A DNA stretch of 44,586 nucleotides, taken from the NCBI GenBank assembly GCA_964596165.1, contig CAZQTW010000053.1, positions 1 through 44,586 on the forward strand, in the 5' to 3' direction. The translations under genes and the position numbers were made by a program. Below, piece by piece: positions 25,286-34,415 of this stretch. Under the pieces are notes generated by a model. That model saw nothing but the letters and a program-made list of their open reading frames with translations, made no database searches and was not told the DNA's origin. The DNA comes from CAYUQT01 sp964596165. Its GTDB lineage: Bacteria > Planctomycetota > Phycisphaerae > UBA1845 > JAFGLZ01. Positions within the stretch are counted from its first letter, which is position 1. Every line of letters begins with the position of its first letter.

Positions 25286-25314
25286 ACTATAGTCCGTGGT
25301 CCGGGGCTTGTCAA
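25286..25314 (-). promoter_or_regulatory. Predicted sigma-70 promoter of the BNR-repeat gene
   Basis: On the minus strand TTGACA (25309-25314), a 17-nt spacer and TATAGT (25286-25291): consensus -35 and five of six -10 bases. It points away from the plus-strand promoter at 25320-25348, whose -35 box is only 5 bp distant. Confidence 0.7.
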
Positions 25315-25319
25315 AGGCC

Positions 25320-25348
25320 TTGACTTGCCTGTCAGCAACAGCTAATGA
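25320..25348 (+). promoter_or_regulatory. Predicted sigma-70 promoter of the GT39-like gene
   Basis: TTGACT (25320-25325), a 17-nt spacer and TAATGA (25343-25348). Transcription would start near 25355, giving a leader of roughly 55 nt before the ATG at 25412. Confidence 0.55.
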
Positions 25349-25411
25349 GAGCTTAGCTGGGGCGATCTGTCCGTGAATTGGACCTTGCGGGTTCCGCCCA
25401 GTGGTGAGAGC

Positions 25412-27499
25412 ATGCCTGATCATGAACCGATCTGCCCCGACTCCTTCGGCACGATGATACCGTCACTTCGTCACACGGAAATCCAACCGGAAGGAGTTGA
25501 AGACCTGTCCCACATCGCCGCTTTGCGGTGGCTGGCGCTGATCCTGACCATCGCCGCCGTTCTGAGAACGGTGGGACTAACGTATCAGCTTCCAATCCCA
25601 TCCGGTCCGGACAATATTGATTTGGTCGGAGGCGCTCTACGAGTGGGAACGGGTGACCTGAACCCGCATAGGTTCACCTGGCCTGCGGCACCCTTCTATT
25701 TCCTAGCCATCTGCTACGGCGTGATGTTCTTGGCCTGCCGCGCCCTGGGAATCACCGCCAGCACGAGCGAGTTTCGGCAATGGTTCTTCGATGATCCCAG
25801 CGCGTTCTTCCTGGTGACTCGGCTCATCATGGTTGCGACCGGATTGCTCAGCGTGGTCATGATCTATCGTATCGGACGCCAACTGAGCGATCGACGGCGA
25901 GGCCTATGGGCAGCAGCGATGTTAGCCGTCACTCCTGTCGAAGTAATCATGTGCCACTATCAGAAGGCCGAGCCGCTACTGGTACTAACCATCCTACTCG
26001 CATGGGCCGCGATCGTCCGCTGGTGGCAGCAGGATTCAGTTGACCGAGTGGGGATCGCTGGCGCCGCGATCGGTCTCGCCTGTGCAGTGAAGTATAATGC
26101 CGCCCTCCTCGTCGTCCCAGCGGCGGCAACATGGATTCACCACGCCTCGATTGCCGGTCGAGGGCTGTTGCGCCAGATGGTTCTCAAGCGGCTCGTGGTG
26201 GGCGGGCTCGTTTTGATCTGCACCTTCTTAGCGCTCAACCCCTACCTATTGCTGGATGCCCGTGAAGCCTTGCGCCAACTTGCCGGTCAGAAGGAGTTCA
26301 TGCAGACCGCCACTTCCCCCATCCACCAAACGCCTGTACGGTCCTATCTGACCATTTTGTTCCCCGTGGCCTTCGGATGGATGCTCTATGCCATTTATGG
26401 TGCGGGGTTTGTGTGGCTGGTCGTCCGCTCACTACGTCGTCACGGCAGCGAAGCGATGATGGTGCTTTTTGTCCTCTTCTATGCCGCCACCATGATGACA
26501 CAGAAGCTCGTTACGCCGTACTACCCATTGCCCATGGTCCCCATACTGGCACTGGGTGCGGCCGGTTTCTGCTGTCAGATCATCCGGAAGATCCGGTTGG
26601 CCAGTTGGGGGCTAGGTTTGGCTCTTGCCGGCCCAGCGGGCACATCGCTGGTCATGGCCTACCAACTGGCGATGCCAGGACCATCGCTCCAAGCCGAACA
26701 CTGGATCAAGAGCAACGTTCCCGCTGGTAATCGGCTGGCTCATCGGCACTGGATACCACCCCTCCTGCCATCGACTCGCGAGCGTCTGGGATGCTATCAA
26801 TGGCCCCAGGAACCCCGCGTGGTTCGCAGTCAGGTAGATGAGCTGATCCAGAAGGGCGTTCACTGGCTGGTTCTCACGACGCGTGATGTGGAAGGCCGGG
26901 AGGACGAATTGTTTGGCCCTGTCAACGCCCGCTCTGCTCGTCTGGCGTTTCGTGTCTGCAAGCCGGAGCAATACCTGCCGATGATCGGCGGAGGAATCGA
27001 CGTCTGGGAAATGCGCGGTTCGTGCGCAGTGCCACCTCTAGCTCGCGTCGTATCCGATCCCGAAGAGGTAAACCCCGCTCGTCAGTTGGAGGAGTGTTTC
27101 GAGGGTGGCGTGATCCTCATCGGTACGGACTCCTTTGATGTCGGGCGATCGGTGTTGGCCGGCAACACCTTCGAATTGGCCACCTACTGGCTAGTACCCC
27201 CTGGTGACACGAGAAGGTTGACGATAGTCGGGGATCTCTGCGGTGAAGGTGGATACCTGGCTCATCTCAGTCAGCAATTCGCTTACGGAATAGACGAGTT
27301 CGCTCGTCGCCCATCAAGTCGACCGTGTACCGTCATCCACCGGCTTGTCCTAAGGCCCGGTTACCGCGCAAAGCCTGGGGACTATACGGTAAGGGTAGGA
27401 CTGCGCGACCCCGTTGCGCAGCGGGACTTGTCAATTGTCAAGGGGCCGCATGCGGGGCATCGGTTTTGCGAATTGGAGCGCATAACCGTGCGCCGGTGA
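25412..27499 (+). CDS. GT-C membrane glycosyltransferase (GT39/ArnT-like) with C-terminal soluble domain
   Basis: The 695-residue protein has a first helix near WLALILTIAAVLRTVGL, then the periplasmic loop PSGPDNIDLVGGALRVGTGDLNPHRFTWP, which fits the catalytic first loop of PMT/ArnT-type enzymes that use polyprenyl-phosphate sugars. About eleven more hydrophobic helices follow to near residue 430. The last 230 residues are soluble and beta-rich, probably outside the cell. The ATG at 25412 has GGTGAGAG just upstream; the GTG at 25373 is an alternative. The 3' end overlaps the end of the CPBP gene by 62 bases on the other strand. It is not closely similar to the tandem pair at 10732-14140. The target is unknown. 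Confidence 0.75.
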   Translation: MPDHEPICPDSFGTMIPSLRHTEIQPEGVEDLSHIAALRWLALILTIAAVLRTVGLTYQLPIPSGPDNIDLVGGALRVGTGDLNPHRFTWPAAPFYFLAICYGVMFLACRALGITASTSEFRQWFFDDPSAFFLVTRLIMVATGLLSVVMIYRIGRQLSDRRRGLWAAAMLAVTPVEVIMCHYQKAEPLLVLTILLAWAAIVRWWQQDSVDRVGIAGAAIGLACAVKYNAALLVVPAAATWIHHASIAGRGLLRQMVLKRLVVGGLVLICTFLALNPYLLLDAREALRQLAGQKEFMQTATSPIHQTPVRSYLTILFPVAFGWMLYAIYGAGFVWLVVRSLRRHGSEAMMVLFVLFYAATMMTQKLVTPYYPLPMVPILALGAAGFCCQIIRKIRLASWGLGLALAGPAGTSLVMAYQLAMPGPSLQAEHWIKSNVPAGNRLAHRHWIPPLLPSTRERLGCYQWPQEPRVVRSQVDELIQKGVHWLVLTTRDVEGREDELFGPVNARSARLAFRVCKPEQYLPMIGGGIDVWEMRGSCAVPPLARVVSDPEEVNPARQLEECFEGGVILIGTDSFDVGRSVLAGNTFELATYWLVPPGDTRRLTIVGDLCGEGGYLAHLSQQFAYGIDEFARRPSSRPCTVIHRLVLRPGYRAKPGDYTVRVGLRDPVAQRDLSIVKGPHAGHRFCELERITVRR

Positions 27500-28904
27500 C
27501 ACGCCGCGGACACCTTGTGCCGACGCATGGAGCAAGGCGTTCGCCACAACCCCCGTCACCGTGCCACAGCGGAACGTCCTCGTCGGCCCGTACGTTGAGA
27601 GTCGATGGCGAATCCGTATCTCTATACCGTTCCCACGGCATGCTCCGGTCGCGCGGATTCCGTTCGATGTCGTCTCCACGGTCCGTATCATCGTCGCTCT
27701 CAGCGGGGCGTGTCGTGGCGGACACACGGATCGCATACAGGTCGACGATGTCCAACGCCAATCCTCCGACGCTGCACAGTATGGCCACCAGGGCGGCTGT
27801 TCTCCACCGCCCCGCCATCCACACCCCGGCGCGATGCCATCGGCCCGGAACGAACACGGGAGGTTTGACGGATACGGACTGTCCGAACCGCTGTCGCGAT
27901 TGGAGTCTGGGAGTTCGTGCAATGAAAGCCAGCAGCCCCACGGTCAATCCCACGAGGTAAAACGGCAGCGAATTGAAGCTGCCGACCTCGTCCGAAAGCT
28001 CCCCCACGTTCTTCAGGAACAGATTTTGAAGAATGACCGAAAGCCCGTTGTTGACCAAGTGAATCCAGAAGGCGTAGAGCAGGCAACTCGTTCTCGCGGT
28101 CACTAGTCCGACCACCAGTCCGATCAGGAGAAGCGCCGGGAACGTCACGGGTTCGGCGTGGAACGCCGCGAAGATCACCGCCACGGTGATCACGATCACC
28201 CCCGACGGAATCCGTTTGAGTAAGGAAGACTGGATCAATCCGCGGAAGAAGTGCTCTTCACAGACGGCAGGAGTCACGGCCGCGAGCAAGAGGACCGTGA
28301 CCAGGCCCAACGGCGTGTCGGCCTCGAATAGCTTGGAGGTTTTGGCCAGACGTTCCGCCGTGTCGGGCAGATAGCCGTGGAACAGCCGATCGTACGGCTC
28401 GGCCAGGAGCATCATCGAGAAATCGCCGACGTAGTTCACCACGCCCACCACCGGCAACGTGATGCCCAACGTCAGGATCCATAGGTCCGTTCGGGGGGGA
28501 TACCAGCTAAACGTCATGCGAAGGTCCGCTCCGGCCGCCAGGGCGACCGCCAGCGGCAGCGCAAGGAAGACCAGCCACTGGCCCACCGCGATGCTCAGTT
28601 CGAGGGCCGACGCATCCGACTTGTGATCGACGGCCGAATAGGCCACCATTCCCGTTCCGAAGTAGGCTATCCCGACGAAGATAAGCAGAAGGAACGTCGA
28701 TCCGACCGACAGTACCGGCGGGCCCGGCGGACCGCTGACGAGGGGAAGCGACAGCGACGTGGATGCGTAGGCAAGAGTCGAAATCGGCCTTGCCACAATG
28801 GGACGTGCTTCCTGGCTCGGCCTTGCCGACGGATCCTGAGGCAGACCACGAGCAACGGGGATGTTCTTTTCGTCCGAACCGCAATCGTACTGGCTATCGG
28901 CCAT
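27438..28904 (-). CDS. CPBP family intramembrane metalloprotease-like protein
   Basis: The 488-residue protein has a long polar, Pro-rich N-terminus (about 1-65), then roughly eight transmembrane helices. The CPBP (CAAX/Abi) motifs are present: EExxxR as E216-E217-H-F-F-R221 in CEEHFFRGL, FHAEP with His249, and HLVNN further on. These residues form the metal site of Rce1-like proteases. After the last helix about 80 hydrophilic residues follow; part of this tail is encoded opposite the end of the GT39-like gene, and it may be unselected extension. The start is the ATG at 28904 (a TTG at 28946 is an alternative); neither has a good ribosome site. It lies 81 nt downstream of the spermidine-synthase fusion gene. 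Confidence 0.82.
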   Translation of the reverse strand: MADSQYDCGSDEKNIPVARGLPQDPSARPSQEARPIVARPISTLAYASTSLSLPLVSGPPGPPVLSVGSTFLLLIFVGIAYFGTGMVAYSAVDHKSDASALELSIAVGQWLVFLALPLAVALAAGADLRMTFSWYPPRTDLWILTLGITLPVVGVVNYVGDFSMMLLAEPYDRLFHGYLPDTAERLAKTSKLFEADTPLGLVTVLLLAAVTPAVCEEHFFRGLIQSSLLKRIPSGVIVITVAVIFAAFHAEPVTFPALLLIGLVVGLVTARTSCLLYAFWIHLVNNGLSVILQNLFLKNVGELSDEVGSFNSLPFYLVGLTVGLLAFIARTPRLQSRQRFGQSVSVKPPVFVPGRWHRAGVWMAGRWRTAALVAILCSVGGLALDIVDLYAIRVSATTRPAESDDDTDRGDDIERNPRDRSMPWERYRDTDSPSTLNVRADEDVPLWHGDGGCGERLAPCVGTRCPRRVTGARLCAPIRKTDAPHAAP

Positions 28905-28985
28905 ACCTGTTACTATATCGTACGATTGGCCGGGAGACCTAACCAACCGCAGGGGTTTTGCGCGACTGTCCGGCCAGCCGCGGAC

Positions 28986-31874
28986 CTAGCCACGGGTAGT
29001 GGAATGGCCGCTGCGAAACGGTCGTTTGGCCTCATAGAGCTTGACGCGTTCGGCAATCGCGCGTGAGAGATCGGGGTGTTCGATGGCCTTCGCCATCTCG
29101 CTGGCCCGGCGTGCGGTGAGGACGGCTCGGTCGAACTGCCCGAGTTCGGCTTGCGCGGCGGCAAGGCTGTCCAATGCGCGGGGGCTTCGGCCACCGCTGA
29201 GTTCGTCGGCCCGGCCGGCCAGCCGCAAGGCTTCCTGTCCATTGCGGAGGTCGGCCACGGGGCATGTCGCCAACAACCAGGCCAGATTGCTCAGGACTCC
29301 CGGCTGGTCCGAAGCGTTTTTGCTCGCCTCCCGCAGCAACGTGATCGCCTGTTCGTATTGCCCCTTCCGAAGGTAGAGGGCCAACAGGTTGTCTCTGGCC
29401 GGTCCGTAGTCGGGTCTGAACTTGAGTGACTCACGGAACCAGGTGACGGCCTCCTGATCCTTGCCCTGCTTGGCCAGCGCGATGCCGAGGTTGTTGCAGC
29501 CCTCGACGTGACCGGGTTCGGACTGTAGGAGTCTTGCATAGACTGCCACGGCCTCGTCGAGCTTCCCCTCCGCCGTCAGGACCATCCCGAGATTGTTCAT
29601 GGCTCGAGTGAATCGGGGGCTGGCCTTGATGGCCGCCCGCAATTCCACCTCCGCCTCGGCATGTCGGCCCTTCTGATGGAGAAGCCAGCCGAGGTTGTTT
29701 CTCGCCCGGGGATGGCTGGGGTTAAGGCTGAGGGCGCGCCCGTACGCCACCATGGCCTCGTCCGTTCGACCGAGTTGGGCCAGCGATACCCCAAGATTGT
29801 AGTGCGCTTCGGCAAACGAAGGCTGCAATCGAATCGCCTGGCGGTACTCCTCGACGGCCTGTTCGATCTGTCCCATCGCGACCAGCGCCATGCCCAGGTT
29901 GTTGTGCGCCATGGCGAAATCGGGGTTGAGCCGAAGGGCCTCCCGATAGGCCTCAACGGCCTCCGAGTGGCGGCCACGACCATCCAGCGCCCAACCCAGG
30001 TTGTTGTGGGCCGAGGCAAGCGTTGGAGCCCTGGCCACCGCTTGGCGGAGCACTTCAATCGCACGGTCATGGTGCCCTTGTTGGTAGAGTGCCCACCCCA
30101 GGTTGCTCCGCGCCTCGGCGAACTCCGGCTGCATCTCAAGCGCACGCTGATAGTATTCGATGGCTTGGTCGAACTCTCCTTTCGCGGCGAGGGCCAAGCC
30201 CATATCGCTGAGGCGCCGGCACATCGACAACTGATCCTCACGGAAGAGCGAGGTCAGCAGGTTCTCCACGGGCGCGTAGTCGTCGGTGAGCACCATGTGC
30301 CCGGTGCGCCGGCTGAGAACCGCCACTTGGTCCTCCGACAACAGGGTGCCCGGCAAGTCGGCCGGATCGTGCTGTCGCGCAAGCTTCGACAAATCGCGGC
30401 GAACCGGAGTCGCCACAACGACGAAGGTATCTCTCGAGAACGGATCGGCCGCCATCAGACCCGTTCGGCTGCGAAACACGGCGACCTCGGGAAACGTCTC
30501 GCGAAGGGTGTTGACGACCGCCCCCAAGAACCGCCCCGAAGCCAGAATGTCAATCACATTGAGAAGGTAGGCGCCGTCGTCGTCGAGCAGTTCTCGGATC
30601 TTCCGGTTGAACTCGACGGTGGTGAGATGAAACGGAATGGCGTAGTTGTTGAACGCGTCTCCATAAATGAATTGAAACGACCGCCGATTCTTGCCGGATC
30701 GTTTGTATCTCAGGAGATCCTCAACGCAGTTCCTGGCGTCCAGATGATGGATGCGCATGGCCGAATCGCCCCCCAACCCCAGATACTCTCGTGCCGTGGC
30801 GGTAACCTGAGGGTCGATCTCGGCCACGTCGACGGAACTGCCCGGCCACGTTCGGGTCACGTATCGGGGGAAGACGTATCCCCCGCCTCCCAGAAACAGC
30901 GCGCACACCTGTTTTCGCGGCCCCATCAAGTGCCGTGTCAGTGCCGCATAGAGGCGTTCATAGTCGTAGTGAAGCCTCGTAGGATCCTGGGTGAACACGT
31001 AGCTATGGATAAGTTGATCCAGCGTGAGAGAACGTAAGCCGGGCTCATCCGGACTCGCCGATACTTTGATATAGCTGTAGGCGCTTTCCGTCTGATAAAG
31101 AAGCGAATCCGATCGGACCTCGCGAAGGCCGAGCCCCACCGTCGCCGCACGCGCCCAAGACCACGGACAGATCAGAAGGACGCCCAGGACGGCTACGGTC
31201 CCGACATAGATCCGGCTCAGCCAACTGTGCAGGCCGAAGGCGACTCCCATCGCGGCCAGTACGACACTGACCACGCCGATGGTGGCGTTCGAGCCCATGG
31301 CAGCGACAAACCAGTACCCCGTCAGAAAGGTCCCAACGATGCTCCCGACGGTACCCCAGGCGTAGACATTGCCCACGGTCCGGCCGGTTTGGCGCCCCTG
31401 ATCCAAAGCCATCTTGGCCACAACCGGCGCCACGGTTCCCAACAACGCGGCCGGCCAGAGGAAGATCAGAGTGACGTGAACGGCGACCCGATTCGGCCAA
31501 CTCAATCCCATGAGGGCGCCCCACTGCCCTACATACCGGTTGAGCGGCAGGCTCAGAAGACAGCAAGCCGAAGCCAATATCAGCAAGACGGAAAGCGCCT
31601 TCGCCGGTCGAAAACGATCGGCCAGCCGGCCGCCGGTGTAGTGCCCGATCGCCAGGCCGGTCAGGATGACGCCGATCACCGAGGTCCATGTGTAGAGGGA
31701 GGACCCCAGATGCCTGGCCACCAATCGTCCCGCGACCAACTCGACCACCATGACGCAGAAGCTGGCCACGAAAGCGGCGCCACAGGGTACGAGCCAGTCG
31801 AATCGCCGTGTCGGACGCGGATCGGGAACGTTGGTCTTCTCTCGTCCAGCCGCCTTTGGGGATGCCACACGCAT
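28986..31874 (-). CDS. Fused membrane transporter-like / spermidine synthase-like protein with TPR repeats
   Basis: The 962-residue protein has three parts. Residues about 27-225 hold seven or more transmembrane helices of the type found in fused MFS/spermidine synthase proteins. Residues about 250-520 form a spermidine-synthase-like Rossmann domain: LFLGGGGYVFPRY, VDVAEIDP, the HHLDARNC loop and GDAFNNYAIPFHLTTVEF. Here the Asp that would bind the amine is in GDAF, and the glycine-rich loop and DVAEID Glu/Asp for the nucleoside are kept. Residues about 555-950 are at least nine TPR repeats (for instance FAEARSNLGWALYQQGHHDRAIEVL). True polyamine synthesis is uncertain; the family often has other, membrane-related roles. 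The ATG at 31874 has AGGGTGA 7 nt upstream. Confidence 0.85.
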   Translation of the reverse strand: MRVASPKAAGREKTNVPDPRPTRRFDWLVPCGAAFVASFCVMVVELVAGRLVARHLGSSLYTWTSVIGVILTGLAIGHYTGGRLADRFRPAKALSVLLILASACCLLSLPLNRYVGQWGALMGLSWPNRVAVHVTLIFLWPAALLGTVAPVVAKMALDQGRQTGRTVGNVYAWGTVGSIVGTFLTGYWFVAAMGSNATIGVVSVVLAAMGVAFGLHSWLSRIYVGTVAVLGVLLICPWSWARAATVGLGLREVRSDSLLYQTESAYSYIKVSASPDEPGLRSLTLDQLIHSYVFTQDPTRLHYDYERLYAALTRHLMGPRKQVCALFLGGGGYVFPRYVTRTWPGSSVDVAEIDPQVTATAREYLGLGGDSAMRIHHLDARNCVEDLLRYKRSGKNRRSFQFIYGDAFNNYAIPFHLTTVEFNRKIRELLDDDGAYLLNVIDILASGRFLGAVVNTLRETFPEVAVFRSRTGLMAADPFSRDTFVVVATPVRRDLSKLARQHDPADLPGTLLSEDQVAVLSRRTGHMVLTDDYAPVENLLTSLFREDQLSMCRRLSDMGLALAAKGEFDQAIEYYQRALEMQPEFAEARSNLGWALYQQGHHDRAIEVLRQAVARAPTLASAHNNLGWALDGRGRHSEAVEAYREALRLNPDFAMAHNNLGMALVAMGQIEQAVEEYRQAIRLQPSFAEAHYNLGVSLAQLGRTDEAMVAYGRALSLNPSHPRARNNLGWLLHQKGRHAEAEVELRAAIKASPRFTRAMNNLGMVLTAEGKLDEAVAVYARLLQSEPGHVEGCNNLGIALAKQGKDQEAVTWFRESLKFRPDYGPARDNLLALYLRKGQYEQAITLLREASKNASDQPGVLSNLAWLLATCPVADLRNGQEALRLAGRADELSGGRSPRALDSLAAAQAELGQFDRAVLTARRASEMAKAIEHPDLSRAIAERVKLYEAKRPFRSGHSTTRG

Positions 31875-32091
31875 TTCGAGTCACCCTGCCTTGGTTTTGA
31901 ACACCGTCGTATTGTACCGTCCTTGGGTCCGCGGGTCCCATGACACGGCTTCGACAACGCTCGAAGGATTGGCCGCCTCACATTCTCCGGTCGTCCGACC
32001 CAGCCCTCGAGAAAAAAGGGTCTGCAGGAGCGGACATCGTCTGGTAGGATACTCGCACGAAAGATTTGCCGACAGTCGGACACCGACAGAC

Positions 32092-33144
32092 ATGGCTTCG
32101 GACCTCGACTTCTCTCTCGAACCGCAGATCCTGCGCCGGCTGCGCGAGTGCCGGAACGCCTGCACCTTTGAAGGGCATCGCCCCGAACAACTCTGGCGGT
32201 GGCAGGTGGATCACCGCATGCAGCTTCGCCGCGCCATGCGGCTGAATCTGCCGACCGTGTACACGACGCCCCGCTTCGAAACGGTCGAGTCTTTGAGTCG
32301 GGACGATGTACGCGTCGAGCTTCTCGCGATACAAATTGAAGAGGACCATTGGCTTCCAACCTATATTGTCCGCGCGGGATCCGTTCAGGACGGGCGCACC
32401 CTGATCGTTCTGCATGGACTGGGATACGGAGCGGCCGAGCCGGCCGACGAGGCCCTCCGATCCCTTGGCCGGCAAGACGCGGTTGACCGTCGAAAGACGT
32501 ACGCCGTCGACTGGGCCCGGTCGGGATACATCGTGGCGATTCCCGAGCTTCGTGGATACGGTCGACTCATGCTCCAGGACGACCGACGAGCTGTGGAGAG
32601 CGGTCAGGTTGATCGGGAGAAGCGCAACTCCCTTCGGCGTCTCATGGCCATCTATTTGCGCCTGGGTCAGACGTATGCGGGCTGCTGCGTAGGCGACCTG
32701 ATTCGCCTGCTGGATCACCTTGAGGCCCGTGAGGAGGTGGACCCAGACCGAATCGGTATCAGCGGTGTCGGAACCGGCGCTCATGCGCTTTCTTGGCTGG
32801 TTGCGTTGGAGGACCGAATCGCCGCCGCTGTTGTCGTCGCGTCCTGGCGATCCGAAGTGGATTCGGTTCTTGACCCCGAGCTTGAACCACCTCCTGTCTT
32901 CGAATCGTTCGGACTGGTCGATCCGATCACGATTCTCTCGTGCCACGTGCCGAAACCGCTCTACATCCAGGCCGCCCACGGGGAACCGCCTGGGGCCGGC
33001 CCGGAGCCTCCGACCTCCTTGGAGCGACTGACCCGACTGTACCGCTTGTGCGGCACCGAAGACCGCCTTATCGTAAACCCCGAGGCAAGTCCCGTCCTCT
33101 TTGACCGAACAAGGGTCTCACAGTTTCTGGATCGTTGGTTGTGA
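32092..33144 (+). CDS. Alpha/beta-hydrolase-fold protein lacking the nucleophile serine
   Basis: The 350-residue protein matches the acetyl-xylan-esterase / dienelactone-hydrolase-like fold: the oxyanion strand LIVLHGLGYG (104-113), GYIVAIPELRGYG (145-157) and DPDRIGISGVGTGAHALSWLVALEDRIAA (218-245). In relatives the elbow reads G-x-S-x-G; here it is G225-V-G227-T-G229, so the nucleophile position is Gly. The usual C-terminal catalytic His (often GH) is also absent: the segment reads IVNPEASPVLFDRTRV. No signal peptide is seen. The frame is open further upstream, but the ATG at 32092 begins the similarity. The GH172 gene follows 42 nt later. It is likely a binding or regulatory pseudo-enzyme. 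Confidence 0.72.
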   Translation: MASDLDFSLEPQILRRLRECRNACTFEGHRPEQLWRWQVDHRMQLRRAMRLNLPTVYTTPRFETVESLSRDDVRVELLAIQIEEDHWLPTYIVRAGSVQDGRTLIVLHGLGYGAAEPADEALRSLGRQDAVDRRKTYAVDWARSGYIVAIPELRGYGRLMLQDDRRAVESGQVDREKRNSLRRLMAIYLRLGQTYAGCCVGDLIRLLDHLEAREEVDPDRIGISGVGTGAHALSWLVALEDRIAAAVVVASWRSEVDSVLDPELEPPPVFESFGLVDPITILSCHVPKPLYIQAAHGEPPGAGPEPPTSLERLTRLYRLCGTEDRLIVNPEASPVLFDRTRVSQFLDRWL

Positions 33145-33186
33145 ATGGCATGAGCCGGTCGAGGAAGAGGAAGAAAGGAGAGATCG

Positions 33187-34350
33187 ATGCGTAACGGAAT
33201 CGGCGTGGCTGCGTTTGCCGTCGGATCACTGCTCTGCGGAGCGTGCTCCGCCCAGGAGAAATCCGCCGCGAAGGGATTCAGCGGCCTGGGCATGCACATG
33301 GGAAACCTCTCGCGCCTGTCCAATGCCCGGAGTCGATCCATCAGTCCCGAGAACTTCACCGGAGAGAAGGGAAAGGCCGGAATGGCGCTGCAAGGCACCG
33401 GAATGAACGCCGCTCGTGAATTGGGACAGGGGTGGAAGGTCTCCCCTTCGATCCACATCGACGGAGGGAAAACCTTCACGCTGGCCGAAATCCAGGGTCC
33501 GGGCGCGATCCAGCAAATCTGGATGACGCCGACGGGAGAGTGGCGCAAGAGCATCCTCCGGATCTACTGGGACAAGCAGGAGCGCCCTTCGGTGGAATGC
33601 CCCGTCGGTGATTTCTTCTGCTCGGGTTGGGGTAAGTACGCCCAACTCTCGTCATTGGCGGTCTGCGTCAATCCGGGAAGCGCGTTCAACTGCTATTGGG
33701 AAATGCCCTTTCGCAAGCATTGCCGAATCACGATGACGAACATCGGCGAGCAACGAATGACGCTGTACTACCAGATCAACTACACGTTGACCGAGGTACC
33801 TGAGGAAGCCGCCTACTTCCACGCCCAGTTTCGGCGCGTGAACCCTCTGCCCTACAAGCAGGTCTACACGATTCTCGACGGCGTCAAAGGCAAGGGACAC
33901 TACGTGGGCACGTATATGGCCTGGGGCGTGAACAACAGCGGTTGGTGGGGCGAAGGCGAGATCAAGTTCTTCCTGGACGGCGACACGGACTTCCCGACCA
34001 TCTGTGGCACGGGCACGGAGGACTACTTCTGCGGCTCGTACAACTTCGAGAACAAGGAAACAAAGCAGTACCAGGAGTTCTGCACGCCCTATACCGGACT
34101 CCACCAAGTCCTCCGTCCGGACGGGGTCTACCAGTCTCAGCAGCGATTTGGCCTGTATCGATGGCACATCGTTGATCCGATCCGATTCGAAAAGGACCTT
34201 CGGGTGACCATCCAGGCCTTGGGCTGGCGTTCCGGCGGGCGGTATCTTCCGCTCCAGGACGACATCGCTTCGGTGGCGTTCTGGTACCAGACGTTGCCGA
34301 CGGCGCCGTTCCCGCCCTTGCCGGACAAGGATCACTTGGAGGTGAACTGA
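33187..34350 (+). CDS. Secreted GH172 (DUF2961) glycoside-hydrolase-family protein
   Basis: The 387-residue protein has a signal peptide (MRNGIGVAAFAVGSLLCGACSA, probable cleavage near Ala22) and a DUF2961 domain, now glycoside hydrolase family 172, which contains alpha-fructofuranosidases and related enzymes. Typical blocks are GPGAIQQIWMTP, CPVGDFFCSGWG, YVGTYMAWGVNNSGWWGEGEIKFFLDGD and GTGTEDYFCGSYNF. Glu258 (GEGEIKF) and Glu278 (GTEDYF) are the likely catalytic pair, in line with the known family spacing of about 20 residues. The product should act outside the cytoplasm. AAAGGAGAG precedes the ATG by 5 nt. It probably shares a transcript with the hydrolase-like gene upstream. The substrate is unknown. 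Confidence 0.85.
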   Translation: MRNGIGVAAFAVGSLLCGACSAQEKSAAKGFSGLGMHMGNLSRLSNARSRSISPENFTGEKGKAGMALQGTGMNAARELGQGWKVSPSIHIDGGKTFTLAEIQGPGAIQQIWMTPTGEWRKSILRIYWDKQERPSVECPVGDFFCSGWGKYAQLSSLAVCVNPGSAFNCYWEMPFRKHCRITMTNIGEQRMTLYYQINYTLTEVPEEAAYFHAQFRRVNPLPYKQVYTILDGVKGKGHYVGTYMAWGVNNSGWWGEGEIKFFLDGDTDFPTICGTGTEDYFCGSYNFENKETKQYQEFCTPYTGLHQVLRPDGVYQSQQRFGLYRWHIVDPIRFEKDLRVTIQALGWRSGGRYLPLQDDIASVAFWYQTLPTAPFPPLPDKDHLEVN

Positions 34351-34415
34351 GACGACGGATGGGCCGGTCCGAGGAGGGACGCGAGCCGCAAGAACGAGGC
34401 CCGCGCTGCACGGCT

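Noticed and set aside
31750..32091. Upstream extension of the hydrolase-like protein
   Set aside because: The frame is open by chance opposite the spermidine-synthase fusion gene; similarity starts at the ATG at 32092.
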